Shown in pieces: positions 22,040 through 35,300 of a stretch of DNA of 64,000 nucleotides. Made by a program: the position numbers and the translations under genes. This DNA comes from Spongilla lacustris (lineage: Eukaryota > Porifera > Demospongiae > Spongillida > Spongillidae). The stretch's first letter is position 1, and every line of letters starts with the position of its first letter. The stretch lies in contig OX442423.1 of the NCBI GenBank assembly GCA_949361645.1, positions 5,679,505 through 5,743,504 of the forward strand, written 5' to 3'. The notes beneath the pieces are model-generated. The model worked only from the letters and a program-made list of their open reading frames with translations, made no database searches and was not told the DNA's origin.

Positions 22040-25000
22040 GCAATATGTAAGTGCATTATTTTCATGCCATATCTGTACTCTGTTAGGGAAAGCATTATTA
22101 TCATTATTGTTATTAATCACCTCATGGCAGTTTGTGGCTGGAAACTAGGGTTTTAGTTAGAATATTATGCTAAATAGTAACTGACACCACCTCATGAAGG
22201 ATGGCCTCCCAAGAAGTCAGTACCCTAGATCAATAATATATAAACAATTTGTAAAAAATGCCTGGACACATTCTTTATTATAAATATGTATCTCAACACT
22301 ACTGTGCAAGTTTATATAAGGTAATGCTGGAGCAAGAATGGAAGTAGCCTTATAATCTTTGTTCCAGGAATGACAGATGAAGGTAGGCATCCCATCGGAC
22401 ATGGAACAACACGAAAGCACAATTCTAAATCCTTAAGACGTTTCTGTAAGGCCGAAAATGTGTGTTGTTCTGTTTATGTATATGCATTAACACACATTGT
22501 GGTTGTTTTACTGTTTACAAGCATTTGTTAACACATATCAAAAATGGATTATTACATGACACAAGTAGAGCTACATGGCAGAGTGTGTGACACAAAGTTG
22601 TTAATGTGCACCAACCATATTTCACTGCAAAGTATATGCAGCAAATGCTTTTGGTATTTTTGCTGATGACTACAGAGTTCATCCGGAACACTTGTATTAG
22701 ACATGGGGCCATGCAGAAGTAAATTCACTACAAAGGTGGCTTCAGATGTGGAAGCAAGGTAGGTGACTTCACATGTGCCCGTGGATATAAAGTGAAGTGT
22801 TGCTGTGCATACCAGGGTTGTAAGCATTTTCGTGAAAGATCACAAGGTGTGCTTGCAAAAGGAGCCAAAAATTGTTAGCAAAGGGCACTTACCAAGTATA
22901 ACCGCAGACATGATAATTGAACGTGACAGTAAGTATGCCTCTCACCTAGGCATTGTTATCCAATATTATAATGTTATGTTTGGAAATACTAACACAGCCA
23001 ATAGAACTTCCGCGTGAAGCAACAGCTTGTGCCCTGTGCATCCTACATTGGGTAGTAACAACATTTTCCTTTCAGCATCAGCATCAAACCTGGTGCTTCT
23101 GATGCTGAAGAATGTCCTGGTCCACTCCTCAAAATGAGAGATATATGTACAACCTCAGGAAAATGCATCAAGGGATTGCTGTGATCGAGCACTTACGTAC
23201 TGCATTTCCAGGTACATGTAGGTGCGGAAATCCCTATTAAAATGCACATTTTGGAGGATCACGCTACTGAGTGGGCCAGACCCACTCATTTTGGATTAGG
23301 TCTCCTTGGGAAGCAGGGAGCTAAAAAATTTTTGACTCTTTAGCAAGAGCAAATACTACAATACCAGAAGGTAGAAGAGCCGAACTTTATCATGAAGGAA
23401 CATTTAATAAGCATACATGTACATTAGTCAGCATGAGCTACTACTGACATGATACCTGAGCTACTATACAAGTACTATCTTTTTTTACACGACTGTATGT
23501 AAGAACATAGAAAATTTGATTCAAATGGGCAATTTGCCACAACTGCAAGACCAATATAGAAAATGTGTTAAGCTTAGCCCGAGGTTAAACTTGCTATCAC
23601 AATCTGTGTAGGTTTATTTCCACAATTCCAGATACTGAAGCAAATGATTTGTTCTTGGTGTCCCCAATATCTGATAGGATGTCACGTGGCAACATCCACA
23701 TAGTAACACATTACGATCACACACGACTGTTTGCGGCTGGAAACTAAGTCCATAAATAGAATTTACGGTGGAAATGTTGCTATTAAATGACTTTTTGCCT
23801 CATTAATCGATAGCCTCATTTGCACATCTACTTCATTCTAACCATGTACCAAGCAGCCATATTTTTGTATACAACATATACATGCCTTTTAATCTTCTAC
23901 CAAGCTCGATATGGTGCATGCTGCTACGTGTGTTTATACGGAGGTGTACTGATACTTCAGCTAAACGGTTTACTGTGGGTTAAATTTAGGGGGTAGGAAG
24001 ACGTGTGCTTTGCTTCGATCAGATGGTTTTTCTAAAACTCTCCGTGACATAAACAGGTAGAAAATGCACCACAACCCGCGGCCCGCATTTCCTGCATGTA
24101 GTACCACAAAACATTCTACGAGTATTACGCAGTTGAGTGAAAATAATTTACCAAACAGGATGGAATATCACAGCCATAAAGTACAGCAGCACTGCAGGGT
24201 GTATGGGAAATTGATGGTTGTTTGAGAGAAAGCAGCTTCAACCATATACAGTTGCCAGGAGTTATTCACAGCAGCTGCATGCAGGATGCCTTTGGCATTA
24301 CTATTGATGCTGAAGAAGATCGGACCATTTTTCCATATTTTTGCTTCTGCAGTTGCTGCATGTGTAAAATGGTTAAAAGAATAACTGCAGCAGATCAAGG
24401 TGTGTATCAAGATGCTCCATTGCCACATTCTAATGGAGCAACCACAGTAATGAGAATTGCATGGTATGATAAAGTACTTACATCTTACATATGCATGCTT
24501 ACGGGCATCATATTAAGATGCTGAGAACAGGTGGAAGGCTAAAATCAGTGTAACGTACTGGATGGCATTATTCCTAGTATGCAAACCATCTTATTGAAGG
24601 CATCTCACCAATGAAGCCTGACAGTAACAACTTGTCAGCTCTGGATCATCTCAGGTGTCCTCTGTGCTTTTAATTCCTTGACCAATTCAATAGACTGTGT
24701 CAAATGTCTCAAAACTTGGCTAGTGGAATCTGCAAACTTTTATGTCCACTTGCACCATCTCATACTAAAATAGCACCCACACAGAACCTATTAAGGTTCA
24801 CTGAATTCTATGTTCCAGAGATATGAAACACAAGAAGAGATAAGGATTGCCTCTCTGATTCTTCAAAGAGCAACTTCCTTCAAGTCCAGAGCTGCTGGCA
24901 GTTGTGAAATTCTCTACCAGAGGATCAGTCAATTTGCCTCATATATAATATGTTTATTTATTCTTTCAACACAGCTACTAACATCAAAGGGTCTCTCTCT

Positions 25001-26396
25001 CTTCCTCATGCTAACCCATGGAGCCTCCATCTCAATACTAAACATGTACCTACATGTACACATGTTCCTCTTAATTAGCTGTCCCTCCAAAAGTATGCCT
25101 GTAGCCCAAATAACAAAAGATGGACATGGATATGGTGGATATGGTGGGGAACCTACTGGATCAGTGTAGAAGTACCAGCTCCAAAGAATGATAACAACTC
25201 AGGGAAACTTGGATGTACCCTGGCTGATCATGGCTCCTGTAGACTAATCCTCCAGAAAGGATGGGCCACTACAATGGTCCCTGCTTGGCTATGACATGGG
25301 GAATAACTCCCCCTAAGTACTGACCTCCACCCCACCCATGGAGTTGCTTGGACCCGCCCGTGGTAAGCACAGCAACACTACAATGTCAATTACAATCTCC
25401 CAGGTATGTGTAGGGCATGGCATGCCTGTGCACCATGGGTGTGCTACCAGGGCTTCAAAATTAATATGTATTGACCCTCAGAACCTTTCTGCTATTTCCA
25501 TCCCAGTGAAGAGACCCAGAACAAAACCATGTGATAAGACCCCACTTCAAAACGAATTGTACCAATGCAAAAAATGCTGGCCTTGGCATGACAGTACAAT
25601 AAATAAATAGCTCTATCTATCCACTAAAGAGTTTGATATGTTTAATTACATAAAAACCTGCATTTTGACAGAAGCACTTGTCTTGTATTAGATGTCGCGA
25701 CAGGTTCTACCAGAGCCCGTCTGATTTTGGGCAATTTTCTCTGCACATGAATAACTGTAGTACACATGAACTTTACTATCAATACACATGTCAATGGGGT
25801 TAGCTAATGGCCTTTGTTTGACCTTTAACCCAGCACTTATTAAGAATATGTTTATCAAAAAAAAACCTACTGTTGCTACATGTACTATGTTATGACATAA
25901 TCATTTCAAGATCATATTAGAGCATTGATATGTTTATTCCCTTTGTGTACATGTACTTTGTTGTCTGGGTGACGCCAAGGGGACTTATGCTCATTTCAAA
26001 ATATAGGGCCTCATTTTTAATAATGTAGACCCCAGTCACACATTTCCAGACACTGCCTCAACTATTAACTGTGCCTAAACCTGTATAAGAAAAAATTGGG
26101 TGGAAGCAAAGCGATTTTTATGGACAATATAGTCACCATGGCAATCACTCTTTTTGAAAAGCAAGGGCTGGCATGTTTTTAAATACTTGTATGAGCTCTA
26201 GAAAGGTATGTATTCCAGCTTGATAACTATACCCTCCTCCCACCACCTTGGTATTTCTCTAAATACTTGTCATGCAAATTAGTATTTTCTCCTAATTGTA
26301 TTGCACATGAATTGCTTAGATTTCTTGTTTATACATGTGGATATTATGTTTGCTCTTGAACTGCACTTCTATTTTTGTTTATTTTTTTGTCTGCAG
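22040..26396. other. Long stretch without an identified gene
   Basis: Open frames at 24222-24524, 24810-25169 and 25338-25610 have no recognisable family. Short hairpins occur, for example gagtgggccagacccactc near 23269. It may contain upstream exons of the kinase gene that I cannot identify without transcript evidence. Confidence 0.35.
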
Positions 26397-26454
26397 AAAA
26401 TCACACAGGGCAGTGATGTAGATCTGTCTGAGAAACTGAAGGATCTAACTATTG
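26397..26454 (+). CDS. Candidate upstream exon, possibly of the SAP-kinase gene
   Basis: A strong polypyrimidine-ctgcag acceptor precedes a 58-nt segment reading KITQGSDVDLSEKLKDLTI, followed by GT at 26455. It enters in phase 0 and leaves in phase 1. SAP exon A needs an incoming phase 2, so if this exon belongs to the same transcript at least one more exon is missing. The gene assignment rests on proximity only. Confidence 0.35.
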
Positions 26455-27453
26455 GTACTGTTATTGCTCATCCAGTTTCATTTATATATTCGTGGCTACA
26501 TGTACTTGTGTTTACAATACCTATAATCATGTATATTCTACTCCCTGTCTTACATGTATATTATATTGTACAGAGGTGGAAATTAATAATCTTGTTTTTG
26601 ACTATGTCGAACCATGTAATTCACCAAACATGGCTAAATGTATATTTTGAAATTATAGGAACACATTCTGCAGTGAAATAAATGTGGTTATACTTGGATG
26701 CAACACTTTTTAAAGCGCTACTTATAAACATATATTATATGCACACATAGTTTACACTAACCTTTTTGGTGATCATAATGCTCCACTTGGGATCATAATG
26801 TTCCTCTATGCTACCAACTGTAATAGAAACTTCATGTTAACTCTTATGAAAGCTTTCATAGACACTGACCTGACTTCTTGCAGTATCCTCAAGCTGTTCT
26901 GCACTTAATTGTGGCTCTAATCTATTGTTTGGGGGTTCTTTCCTTATCCCACTTCCAGGTTAATCCTTAAATACTGTAGGAATAACTTTCGTGAGACCCC
27001 AGTGTTGTTCTCATTTTCTATGCCATTTGAACTTAAACTTATTATCCATGGTTTCATGTCATAGTGGTCATAATCTTAGAAAGTTTGAAACATAGTAATA
27101 GGGCTTTTGAGTTGCTTGACCCATACACTGTGTATCCTTCCATCATCCATCAATATTTAACTGTGGAAATGAAATCACAGTGGCAGAAATAACAGCACAC
27201 ATACAATTAATCTAAACACAAGGTTGATTACATGAGTGTCTTGTGATTGTCACTTGTTTATGTATAACCATGGCCACACAATCCTCAGATGTCAGCATGT
27301 TGTGAGCTTACATCCTCCACTGTTCAATACTTTATTAAGATTTAAGTTGACAACTGAAGTTCTTGTAATGCATGATGCCACCACGTCAAGATGTAGTCAT
27401 GATGCAGTAGCATAGCAGAGTATAGGAATGTTTAAGCCATGTATTCTATTCAG

Positions 27454-27702
27454 TGTTTCTACACCAACAGCCACTCCATACAAAGATCTAAAAAATGATG
27501 CCTTAAGGGAAAATTTGCGGCAACGAGGGTTATCAACTAAAGGCAATAAAGAAGACCTTGTGTGTAGGCTCATTGCAGATGATAGGGCAAGAAAAAATGT
27601 AAGCCAATGTAATAATTCTTTCAATGCCAAAGTCAGGAAAGATACAGTCAACATGTGCTGAGAAGCAGAGTGAGTTTGAAGAAGCTTGTACTGGCAGTCA
27701 AG
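27454..27702 (+). CDS. SAP-domain exon pair, cassette A
   Basis: Exon A1 (27454-27598, 145 nt, in phase 2, out phase 0) reads VSTPTATPYKDLKNDALREN and then [20 protein letters not shown]. This is a SAP motif: two helices with the Leu-x-x-x-Gly-Leu-x-Thr-x-Gly-x-Lys-x-x-Leu-x-x-Arg-Leu pattern, known for binding scaffold or matrix-attachment DNA. Exon A2 (27663-27702, 40 nt, phase 0 to 1) encodes KQSEFEEACTGSQ. Both match cassette B at 32364-32634 in length, phase and sequence, and the flanking intron is similar too. Because A1 and B1 both need an incoming phase 2, and A2 and B2 both leave in phase 1, the two cassettes can replace each other but cannot be joined in series without an unseen exon. 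Confidence 0.7.
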
Positions 27703-28369
27703 GTAATACAATTTACATGTATGCTGAATGTGTGTAATATGAGTGCTGCATGGGTATAGCCTTCATGCAGTTAAAAAAATGGTTATAAGCTTCACATCAA
27801 CATAGTGCTGAAATAATTGGACTGTGTAACCTCTCCTGAAGGATGAAAATTGATTTTTTTGTTTCCTTATAAACATTTCTTGATTTTTCAGATTTTCTGG
27901 TTCTGAATATAGATTTTTCCATATATGGAATAAAACAAAATCGATTTTTCTTATAAGGTTTTGTCAATTTTCCAGCTGAATACCTAGATTATTCAGGTTC
28001 CCTCCTCACGAAATTATGGTTGTCACCAGTGCTAACTGCATGGATATCCTTAGCACACCACACCATAGCAATCTATATGCACACATCACACCAGACATTA
28101 TTCTCAGCACATATATTACATATTATTAATTATTATATATACGAAGTATCATTTTCTTGAGAAACTGTCCGATTTATCAATACATAAAAAAATTGATGCA
28201 AAATAAGGAGATTTAACTTTATTCAAGATTTCTATATGCCCTCAGTGGTCAGATTGCAGAGATTGAACTCTGTGCATATTTCAAGATAGCATATGATTGC
28301 AGAATTTTACAAATGTAAATAAAACAGCTGCATTCATGCACTAAAGTCTGTCAAATGAACCACATAGTT

Positions 28370-30200
28370 AGTTACGAATGCCAAAGTTTTGCAGACCAGT
28401 TAGATCTACATATACATCTGAAGGCACATTGACTGTTACCAATGGTGTTGGATGCCCACTAACAGATAGCGGGAATAATGTTGCTTGTTCTTTTTGGCTT
28501 GCACTTGTGCTGTTTGGAGAGAACCATTCCACCTTCAGGCATAGCCAACCTACCATACAACTGCCTTGCTCTGGCTCCAGACTTCCATTTTGCAGTGTAA
28601 TGTTTAAGTTGTCATTCACTCTTCTCAGCAGCCTCGGCGACTCTCAAGATGTTTAGCTGTTTTCTCAGCCTTTTGCTGTTTCAGTAACTTCTTTTCTGTA
28701 CAGCTTCAGTATGCAATTCAAGCCATTTTATTGTTGTCAAACGCTGGCTCCCACAGTATTTGTGCAAAAAGGAAACATCAATTGCCTCTTCTTCCTCATC
28801 ATCTTGGTCACTGATGTCATCATCCTCACTAATGCCATCTGGTTGAAACCTGTTTGGGTCTAACTGCATGGGTGGTCATTGAACCAAAGAAGTATGTCTC
28901 AATAAGCTTAAAATCATAGCCTATCATCCTCAAGTGGATTTAAAGGTGGCTGGTGATCATGCCTGCACTTGTCCATTTCAGGATTGATGACTTCATCAAT
29001 GAATTACTTCATGTCTTGTGTGCTCCTATTAGACAACTAATCTGACCAGCTTATGTCCAAACACCAGTATTAGGTTGAAACATTGCGGTTGGAATGGCGT
29101 CTATTTCACAAAAGGGGCTTATTCCTGCAGCTGCAAATACAGCAGTAATGTTAGTAGTTGTGAAGCTCTGATCCGTAGCTGCATGACACAACTTTGGAAT
29201 GTCAGCCTTAAGGATTCCAAGGTCAGTAACACTGTCAGCCTTGAATGGGTCGAACACCCATTTTGTCCAGTGGTCCAGGTCTCACATTACTTGTGTGTGT
29301 TGGTTTGCTCTGTATGGCCTACGAGGCCACATCTGGCTGAATATGGGATTCATGTCCATCATAAATTACCAGCTTATACCCACGTTCAGATATACAAATT
29401 CAAAAGCTTCAGAAAGATGCCATTGACAATCCAACCCTTGCAGCTAACTGCCACCTCTGCATCTGGAAAGGAAGCATGAACTACCTTTACTAGCTCAACA
29501 GGTATGCATTTTCCCTAGAAAATTAAGAGGCTTTTGGCTTCCCCCATCAAATCAGATAGTTGCCAAAAGAGTGACATGTTCACCTTTTTCTCCATGCAGC
29601 CCTGCATGACAGTTTTGAAATGTTCTTTTTGCCACCAGTCATATCCTGAAAGGTTTCACTAAGTTTTATATGTCCTTCACAACATTCAATCCACGCGGTT
29701 CCACAATTTCACAGAGCGTTCTAAAAAACATTGACACAACTTCAGGCAACACACCATTAGCCCTAACACATCACAAGCCAACTGCATGGTTTGCGTAACG
29801 ATAGCTAGTTGCCATGTTGTCGAGCTCTGTGAATAAAGCCATTGTACCATTTCATTGAAGGCAGACCAGTTTTCGTACCAAATGATCCAATCAACGACTT
29901 GGCAGCAGCCCTAAGTAAGTCATGCTTACTTACTCCAACCATTTGGTCATTTAATGCAATGCTTCACCAAACCAGTTTCTTCTTCAGGATCCATTGCACA
30001 TTTGGAGCCGTGTGGACAGTGATTGATATGCTTCGGGTTGTGAGCAAGCCTATACATGGTTGCATAAGGGATACCAATTGTTGCGCTAGCTTCTCAAATG
30101 GAACACACCTATTTCCAAGCCTTTTCAGCCCAAATCTGTGCAACGTTATGGTCATATAGCATTCCTCAGTAACATTAATTAAAGAGGTAGTATGCTTCAC
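28370..30200 (-). pseudogene. Decayed pogo-like transposon in the kinase-gene intron
   Basis: On the minus strand, from 30180 down: a psq-type helix-turn-helix scrap (EASATIGIPYATMYRLA) and then MDPEEETGLVKHCI, the spacer typical of pogo/Tigger transposases. Next, near 29340, comes LVIYDGHESHI, the second DDE catalytic block (DGHxSH). Then KADIPKLCHAATDQSFTTTN and VFAAAGISPFCEIDAIPT (29257-29051), the family's 'F...NI..GFR.TGI.PF' tail. An acidic segment follows (EDDDISDQDDEEEEAIDVS, 28869-28681). Many frame breaks show a dead copy. It lies in antisense orientation between the two SAP cassettes. Confidence 0.8.
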
Positions 30201-30404
30201 AGAGCTACTGTTATCAATCCATGGTCTGGCGACAAATAAGGTTAAATGTTGGCGGCTGTGAGTAAGAACACCGTACATTAACCATGTGCAAGCAAAAATT
30301 GTTGTTACAATGCCAGTTTTAATTATCCCATTGAATAAAAGTACTGTAACTGAACACACCAATGGATCAGCACTTGTTACCATTGTCCTCCTCGACTAAG
30401 CCAA

Positions 30405-30475
30405 ATGTGCTGGAGAAATTCTCACACACACACCCCCACCCCCCCCCCACCCCCCCCCCCCCCCCCCCCCCAAAG
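30405..30475. repeat. (CA)n and poly-C tract
   Basis: A short ca-rich run is followed by about 40 bases of C with two interruptions. Open frames here are low-complexity artefacts. Confidence 0.9.
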
Positions 30476-30519
30476 CCTTTTATTTTACCTTTGGATCGAA
30501 GGGACAGATGCACTCATTG

Positions 30520-30784
30520 CGAGCCAAATTAAAAATAGAGCTGGCTCCATTACGATTCTACTGATGCAGCATACTGCTACTAAGGCATGAAAGCAAAGCA
30601 TGAGAATATGATTTTGCAAAGTACCAAACGTGACCCAGCTTTCATTAGCAAAGGCTTCAAAAACTGGAAACATGCGTTTACCGCACACCTCAGAAGTGAC
30701 TGCCATATTAAAGGGTGTGAAATTCTGGAGCTAGGCAGTACAACAAGTGAAGAGAATAAGCTAAATAGGATGATTAAATAAAAG
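30520..30784 (+). pseudogene. TTF-type zinc-finger scrap of an hAT element
   Basis: The plus frame reads KRDPAFISKGFKNWKHAFTA and then HLRSDCHIKGCEIL. The order 'F(I/V)..GF.NWK.A...(F)..H..S.CH' is the TTF-type zinc finger at the N-terminus of the ZMYM1/DUF4371 hAT transposases, the group seen at 3290-4600. Only about 60 residues are left. Confidence 0.6.
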
Positions 30785-31058
30785 TACTTTGCATTTAATA
30801 TATAACCTGTCCACATAAAGCTGCTAAACATTACCCAAGAACCTTATAATTTCGGTGGGGTCTGTTTGAGGTAATGAATTCTACCACTGCCACGCCTTAA
30901 CCAATTTGGTCATTTTATGTATATTCTTTATATAAGGAATAAGCAATTTAAATGTACAAATGAAATCATAGGCATGATTTCAGGGTGGCAAATTGCGGGC
31001 TGATGAAATCATTAAGGTTTTGGACATTAATAGTGCACAACTTTCAAAGCTTCTGGGC

Positions 31059-31083
31059 GGGGGGGGGGGGGGGGGGGGGGGGG
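31059..31083. repeat. Poly-G tract
   Basis: About 25 G in a row inside the kinase-gene intron. A second run lies at 31936-31950. Confidence 0.95.
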
Positions 31084-32363
31084 CTTACAGCGCTTCCCCA
31101 TGCCTCCTTGCACCCACCCCCTTTGTCTCCACCGACTTCTTTTTTAAAATTTATACATTTGCTGGGCCAATGTTTTATACCTCCCAACGCCCATGTCTGT
31201 TCAGTAGGCCATATTTCACAAAAGTTCCTGAAATCATTCAACCAGGTTAATAAATGCGTGGTTGGTGAGAGTATAATGATCCAATAAAAGTGAATTTACT
31301 CTACGCCATGCTAAAGTCAGGCCATGCCCAACTAGGCCTTAATCTGATGATATCAACAATAAATGCACAGGCTTATCACTTTAGTATCTTCAAATGACTC
31401 TTGTCATGGTTTATGGAATGTCATGCATATGTTCCTTACCATGGCCAGGCTTTGAAGACATACTAAGTCGTTTACAGTGTAGGGTCTTTTAAATCATGAA
31501 CTGTCTTTTGGTTCTGCGGTTTTTACTTGCATACTTCTGAACCCACTGGAAGCAGCAGCAAATTGATCAACACTCTGGACCTTAAATATTGTACTAGAAA
31601 AAAAATGTATAGTGTTCAGACAACCAAAAGTCATGGCTGCATGGCTGAAAGGGTATAGTACTTTCATGATTGCTTGTTCAGTAAACAAACAGAAACGATG
31701 GCAGAAAGAGATCCCATCCCTAGTACCTACAGTTCCAGATGAGTCATGCTTCAGATTATTCCCAGTAGTGTACTGTTCTACCAAAAAACATCTGACTGGG
31801 CATAGTATTGTCTTCCTCACTTCTAAATCTTTTACCAATCCGAGGTCGAAATTTTGTCAGGTACTCCAAACAGCATACGTTACAAGTAATCTTGCTATAA
31901 AAGTGGAGGGGCAGATCAAGCATGTTTGGGCAAAGGGGGGGGGGGGGGGGAAGCATGTCACCTGACCTTCTGGCTCCTTGAAGGAATACAACCATTTTAC
32001 ACAAGTGTTACTCAGCCCATACTTTGTTTTGTGTTGCACAATAAAGACGCTACATTAGTAACTCATTTAAATTCCTTACCATCCACACTGAAAACACTGC
32101 TCCTTTCCTACTCCACTCGCATCTATTTGACAACAAACTGTAGCTTAAAATCAGAATACAAGAAGTCATTGGATGTTTTTTCAGTTCAAAGAATGCTTCA
32201 TTGCAGCTATTTGACCAAATGCGGTAGTTGGGCTTTGCCAAATTACATGGACCATTAATTGACAACTGGAGTTATTTGTTTAATATCGATACCCAAATGT
32301 CAAGAAGTAGTTATGATACAGTAACGACATATAGTAATGTTATACCATGTAGCTTTTACTCAG

Positions 32364-35300
32364 TGTTCCTACACCAACAGTTACTCCATACAAAGACCTC
32401 ACCAAAGATGCCTTAAAAGTACAGTTAAGGCAGAGAGGGTTATCAACTGGAGGCAACAAGGAAGACCTAATTGGTAGACTGACTGCAGACGGACCAAGAA
32501 ACACAGTAAGTCTTGAGACAACTACATGTATATGTATTTCAATAAATAAATTCTTTGAAAGCCAAATACAGGAGAGATACAGTCCTGTGATGAGAGGCAG
32601 AACCTGTTTGGAGAATCATTGTGTGACAGTGAAGGTGCAGTGAGGAATGTGTGGAATATAATGGGCAATTTGCATTCCGTAAATAAAGATGGGGCAAAAT
32701 AAAAGTTACCTGCACATGCTGCAGATGACTCATACAGTTCACGTGCACTTAAATTGCTCCACATGCATGTAGTTCATAAAGATGTAATATATGAGCATAC
32801 ACGTGAAGGTATGTATATAACTGGCTGACTGGCTGCAATACATTTGATCCAAACGTAATTTGGAACATGCTTTGGTGCAAGGAGGCATATACATATATAT
32901 TCTACCTTTTCTGAAGTCATTTTGTGCAGGCTTCACCTGTAATCATGGTTCTCTTGTGCAGTCCCAACCAACTGGAAAAAAGGGAAGCTGCTAGGAGCAG
33001 GGGCATTTGGACAGGTAGGTCAATACTGTGTTGGCCAGTGCATGAAATCATAGAAGACAATTCTCACAAATGTAATTAATCGAGGTTACATTGAACTTTT
33101 AGCAGAGCTACTTGTACCAGGGTGCATCGTATGTTTCCACTCCAATGGACATGTATTAGGGTTTGTCCATAAAATAATCTGTTTCCTGCTCTAGAGATTT
33201 TAGTCTAACAGAAAAAGAAAATCAAGTAGTCTTCCAGATGTCACGCTATTTTCCATTTGGTTTTAAGGCTAGATCCCTATTTAAATACTTGGCTGATAAA
33301 ATTGTCCGCAAATCGGGAAAACCATGAAGTGATGTTATGAGTTATGTTCAATCCAAATGGCCCTCCATGTCACAAATCTATATGTCTCCAATGTTCTCAT
33401 GTACAATGAAGATGTGGCTGTCGAATGGACCATAGAGCAGAATGTTCCATATACCTTCATGTTATGTTATTATTTACTATTGCTACCCCTATTGCATGGT
33501 ATTTTGTGTACTATGATTGTTAACTAGTATTTATATCTTCTCTGTTGCTGTCGAGCACCTGAGTTATCACATTGGCTGTTATACATGTATATGTGTTCTT
33601 TTGTTTCTTCATGTTAATATGAGGTGGATCAAATACTATTTTGAACAGTTTTAATGGATTTTTTTAAAACTGTGTCATGCAGGTAATTGTGAGCAATGGC
33701 TTTATCTGACTATATAGTGATGGTAACATGTATGTTTTGTTGTGTATGTACTCATTCACCTCCACAGGTATTCATCTGCCATGACCAGATAACTGGCAGA
33801 GACCTAGCTGTGAAGGTGGTGCACATCATTTGTGACAATAGCATATCAACCACAGAGTCCTTGAACATGCAACAAGTTAGTAATATGTGTGCCTATTAAC
33901 TTTCTTTTGTGGAAGTTAGCTTTTCAATAATTTTCTGTGTATATGTACGATTATAGTTACACATGTATGGTGTTTGATAATTTTCATCTGATTAATTATT
34001 TTCACGTTAAGAAACAAATATAAACTCTAGTAGTATTTATTTGTCCACTAAACACATGTGTACATTTATGCCCTTCACTTTGTCTTGCATGGTAGCAATT
34101 TGTTTGACCACACATTTATTACCACACATCACATCATAAATCATCTACCACTAAATGTGCAGGAGGTACATTCACATGAGAGAGAATTCCAGATGCTGAC
34201 AAACTTGAGACATGCCCGTATTGTCACTTATTATGGCACTGAAAAAAGGGATGAAAAGCTGTTCATCTTCATGGAGTGGATGCCAGGGGTATGTCTTGTT
34301 AATTAAAATACTCATGGTGAGGAGAATCTTCGACTTTTTGTAACAATCGTTGTATTCTTCGTACATGTGTGTATGAATCAGTTGCCCACCTTTCCAATGC
34401 TTTAAACATATAATTTCACACTCAGGGTTCAGTCTGCCAGTACATAAAGAACAACGGTGCTTTAACGGAGTCTCTCACATGCAAGTACACGAGACAAATG
34501 TTGGAAGGATTGGCCTATCTCCACAAGAACAAAATTGTGCATAGGGATATTAAGGGTGCAAACATTCTCAGAGACTCTAATGGCAATATCAAGCTGGCAG
34601 ACTTTGGTGAATCAAAGAGACTCCAGGTATAACCTTCTTACTAAGTTTTTGTATTTAGTGCTGGCATATACATACATATGTTATACTGATATTACCAGTG
34701 GGAGAAATATGGTGCAGTATACACTGCATTGTTTTTGATTTTTGATTAGTTGCATTTAACTATGTAGAAGGACTAGTTCTTGTACTCTTGTTACCTTCAT
34801 TCCATCCCTCTCCTTAGACCCTTTGCAGTGGCGTAAAGTCTTTCCATGGCACTCCACATTGGATGGCTCCTGAAGTCATTAAGGCAGAGTCATACACAGA
34901 GAAAGCAGATATATGGTGAGAGTGTGTGGTCGTGGCTGTTTGCAGTTGGCCATTTAGTTAAATAATTAGAGCGTTACCGTTTATGAATTACTAGTGATTG
35001 CTGTTAGCCACATTATCATTATGCTAAGCTTAAAGGCATGCCTTGTCGAGAGTTACGGCAGTAACTCTTATATAGGATTTGTGCCGTATCATGAATATCA
35101 TTTTAAAAACGCGTCCCGCGTATAACTCACGAACCGAGAAATGGATAGTGTAGCTGTTTATTGCTATCGATCCACAATGGAAAGACGATCATTTTCATAT
35201 TTTGTTCAGGTCGCCAGACCGTTTACTTTAAGAGAACAAAAAAGGTCGTAGTTCTCGTTCCCAGACCGTAATTTGTCCATAGTCGTCGTCGTCGTCGTCT

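Noticed and set aside
22713..22870. A Cys-rich plus-strand reading (FRCGSKVGDFTCARG then KCCCAYQGCKHF)
   Set aside because: It looked like a zinc-binding stretch, but has no start, no splice context and no known spacing, and stops soon after.
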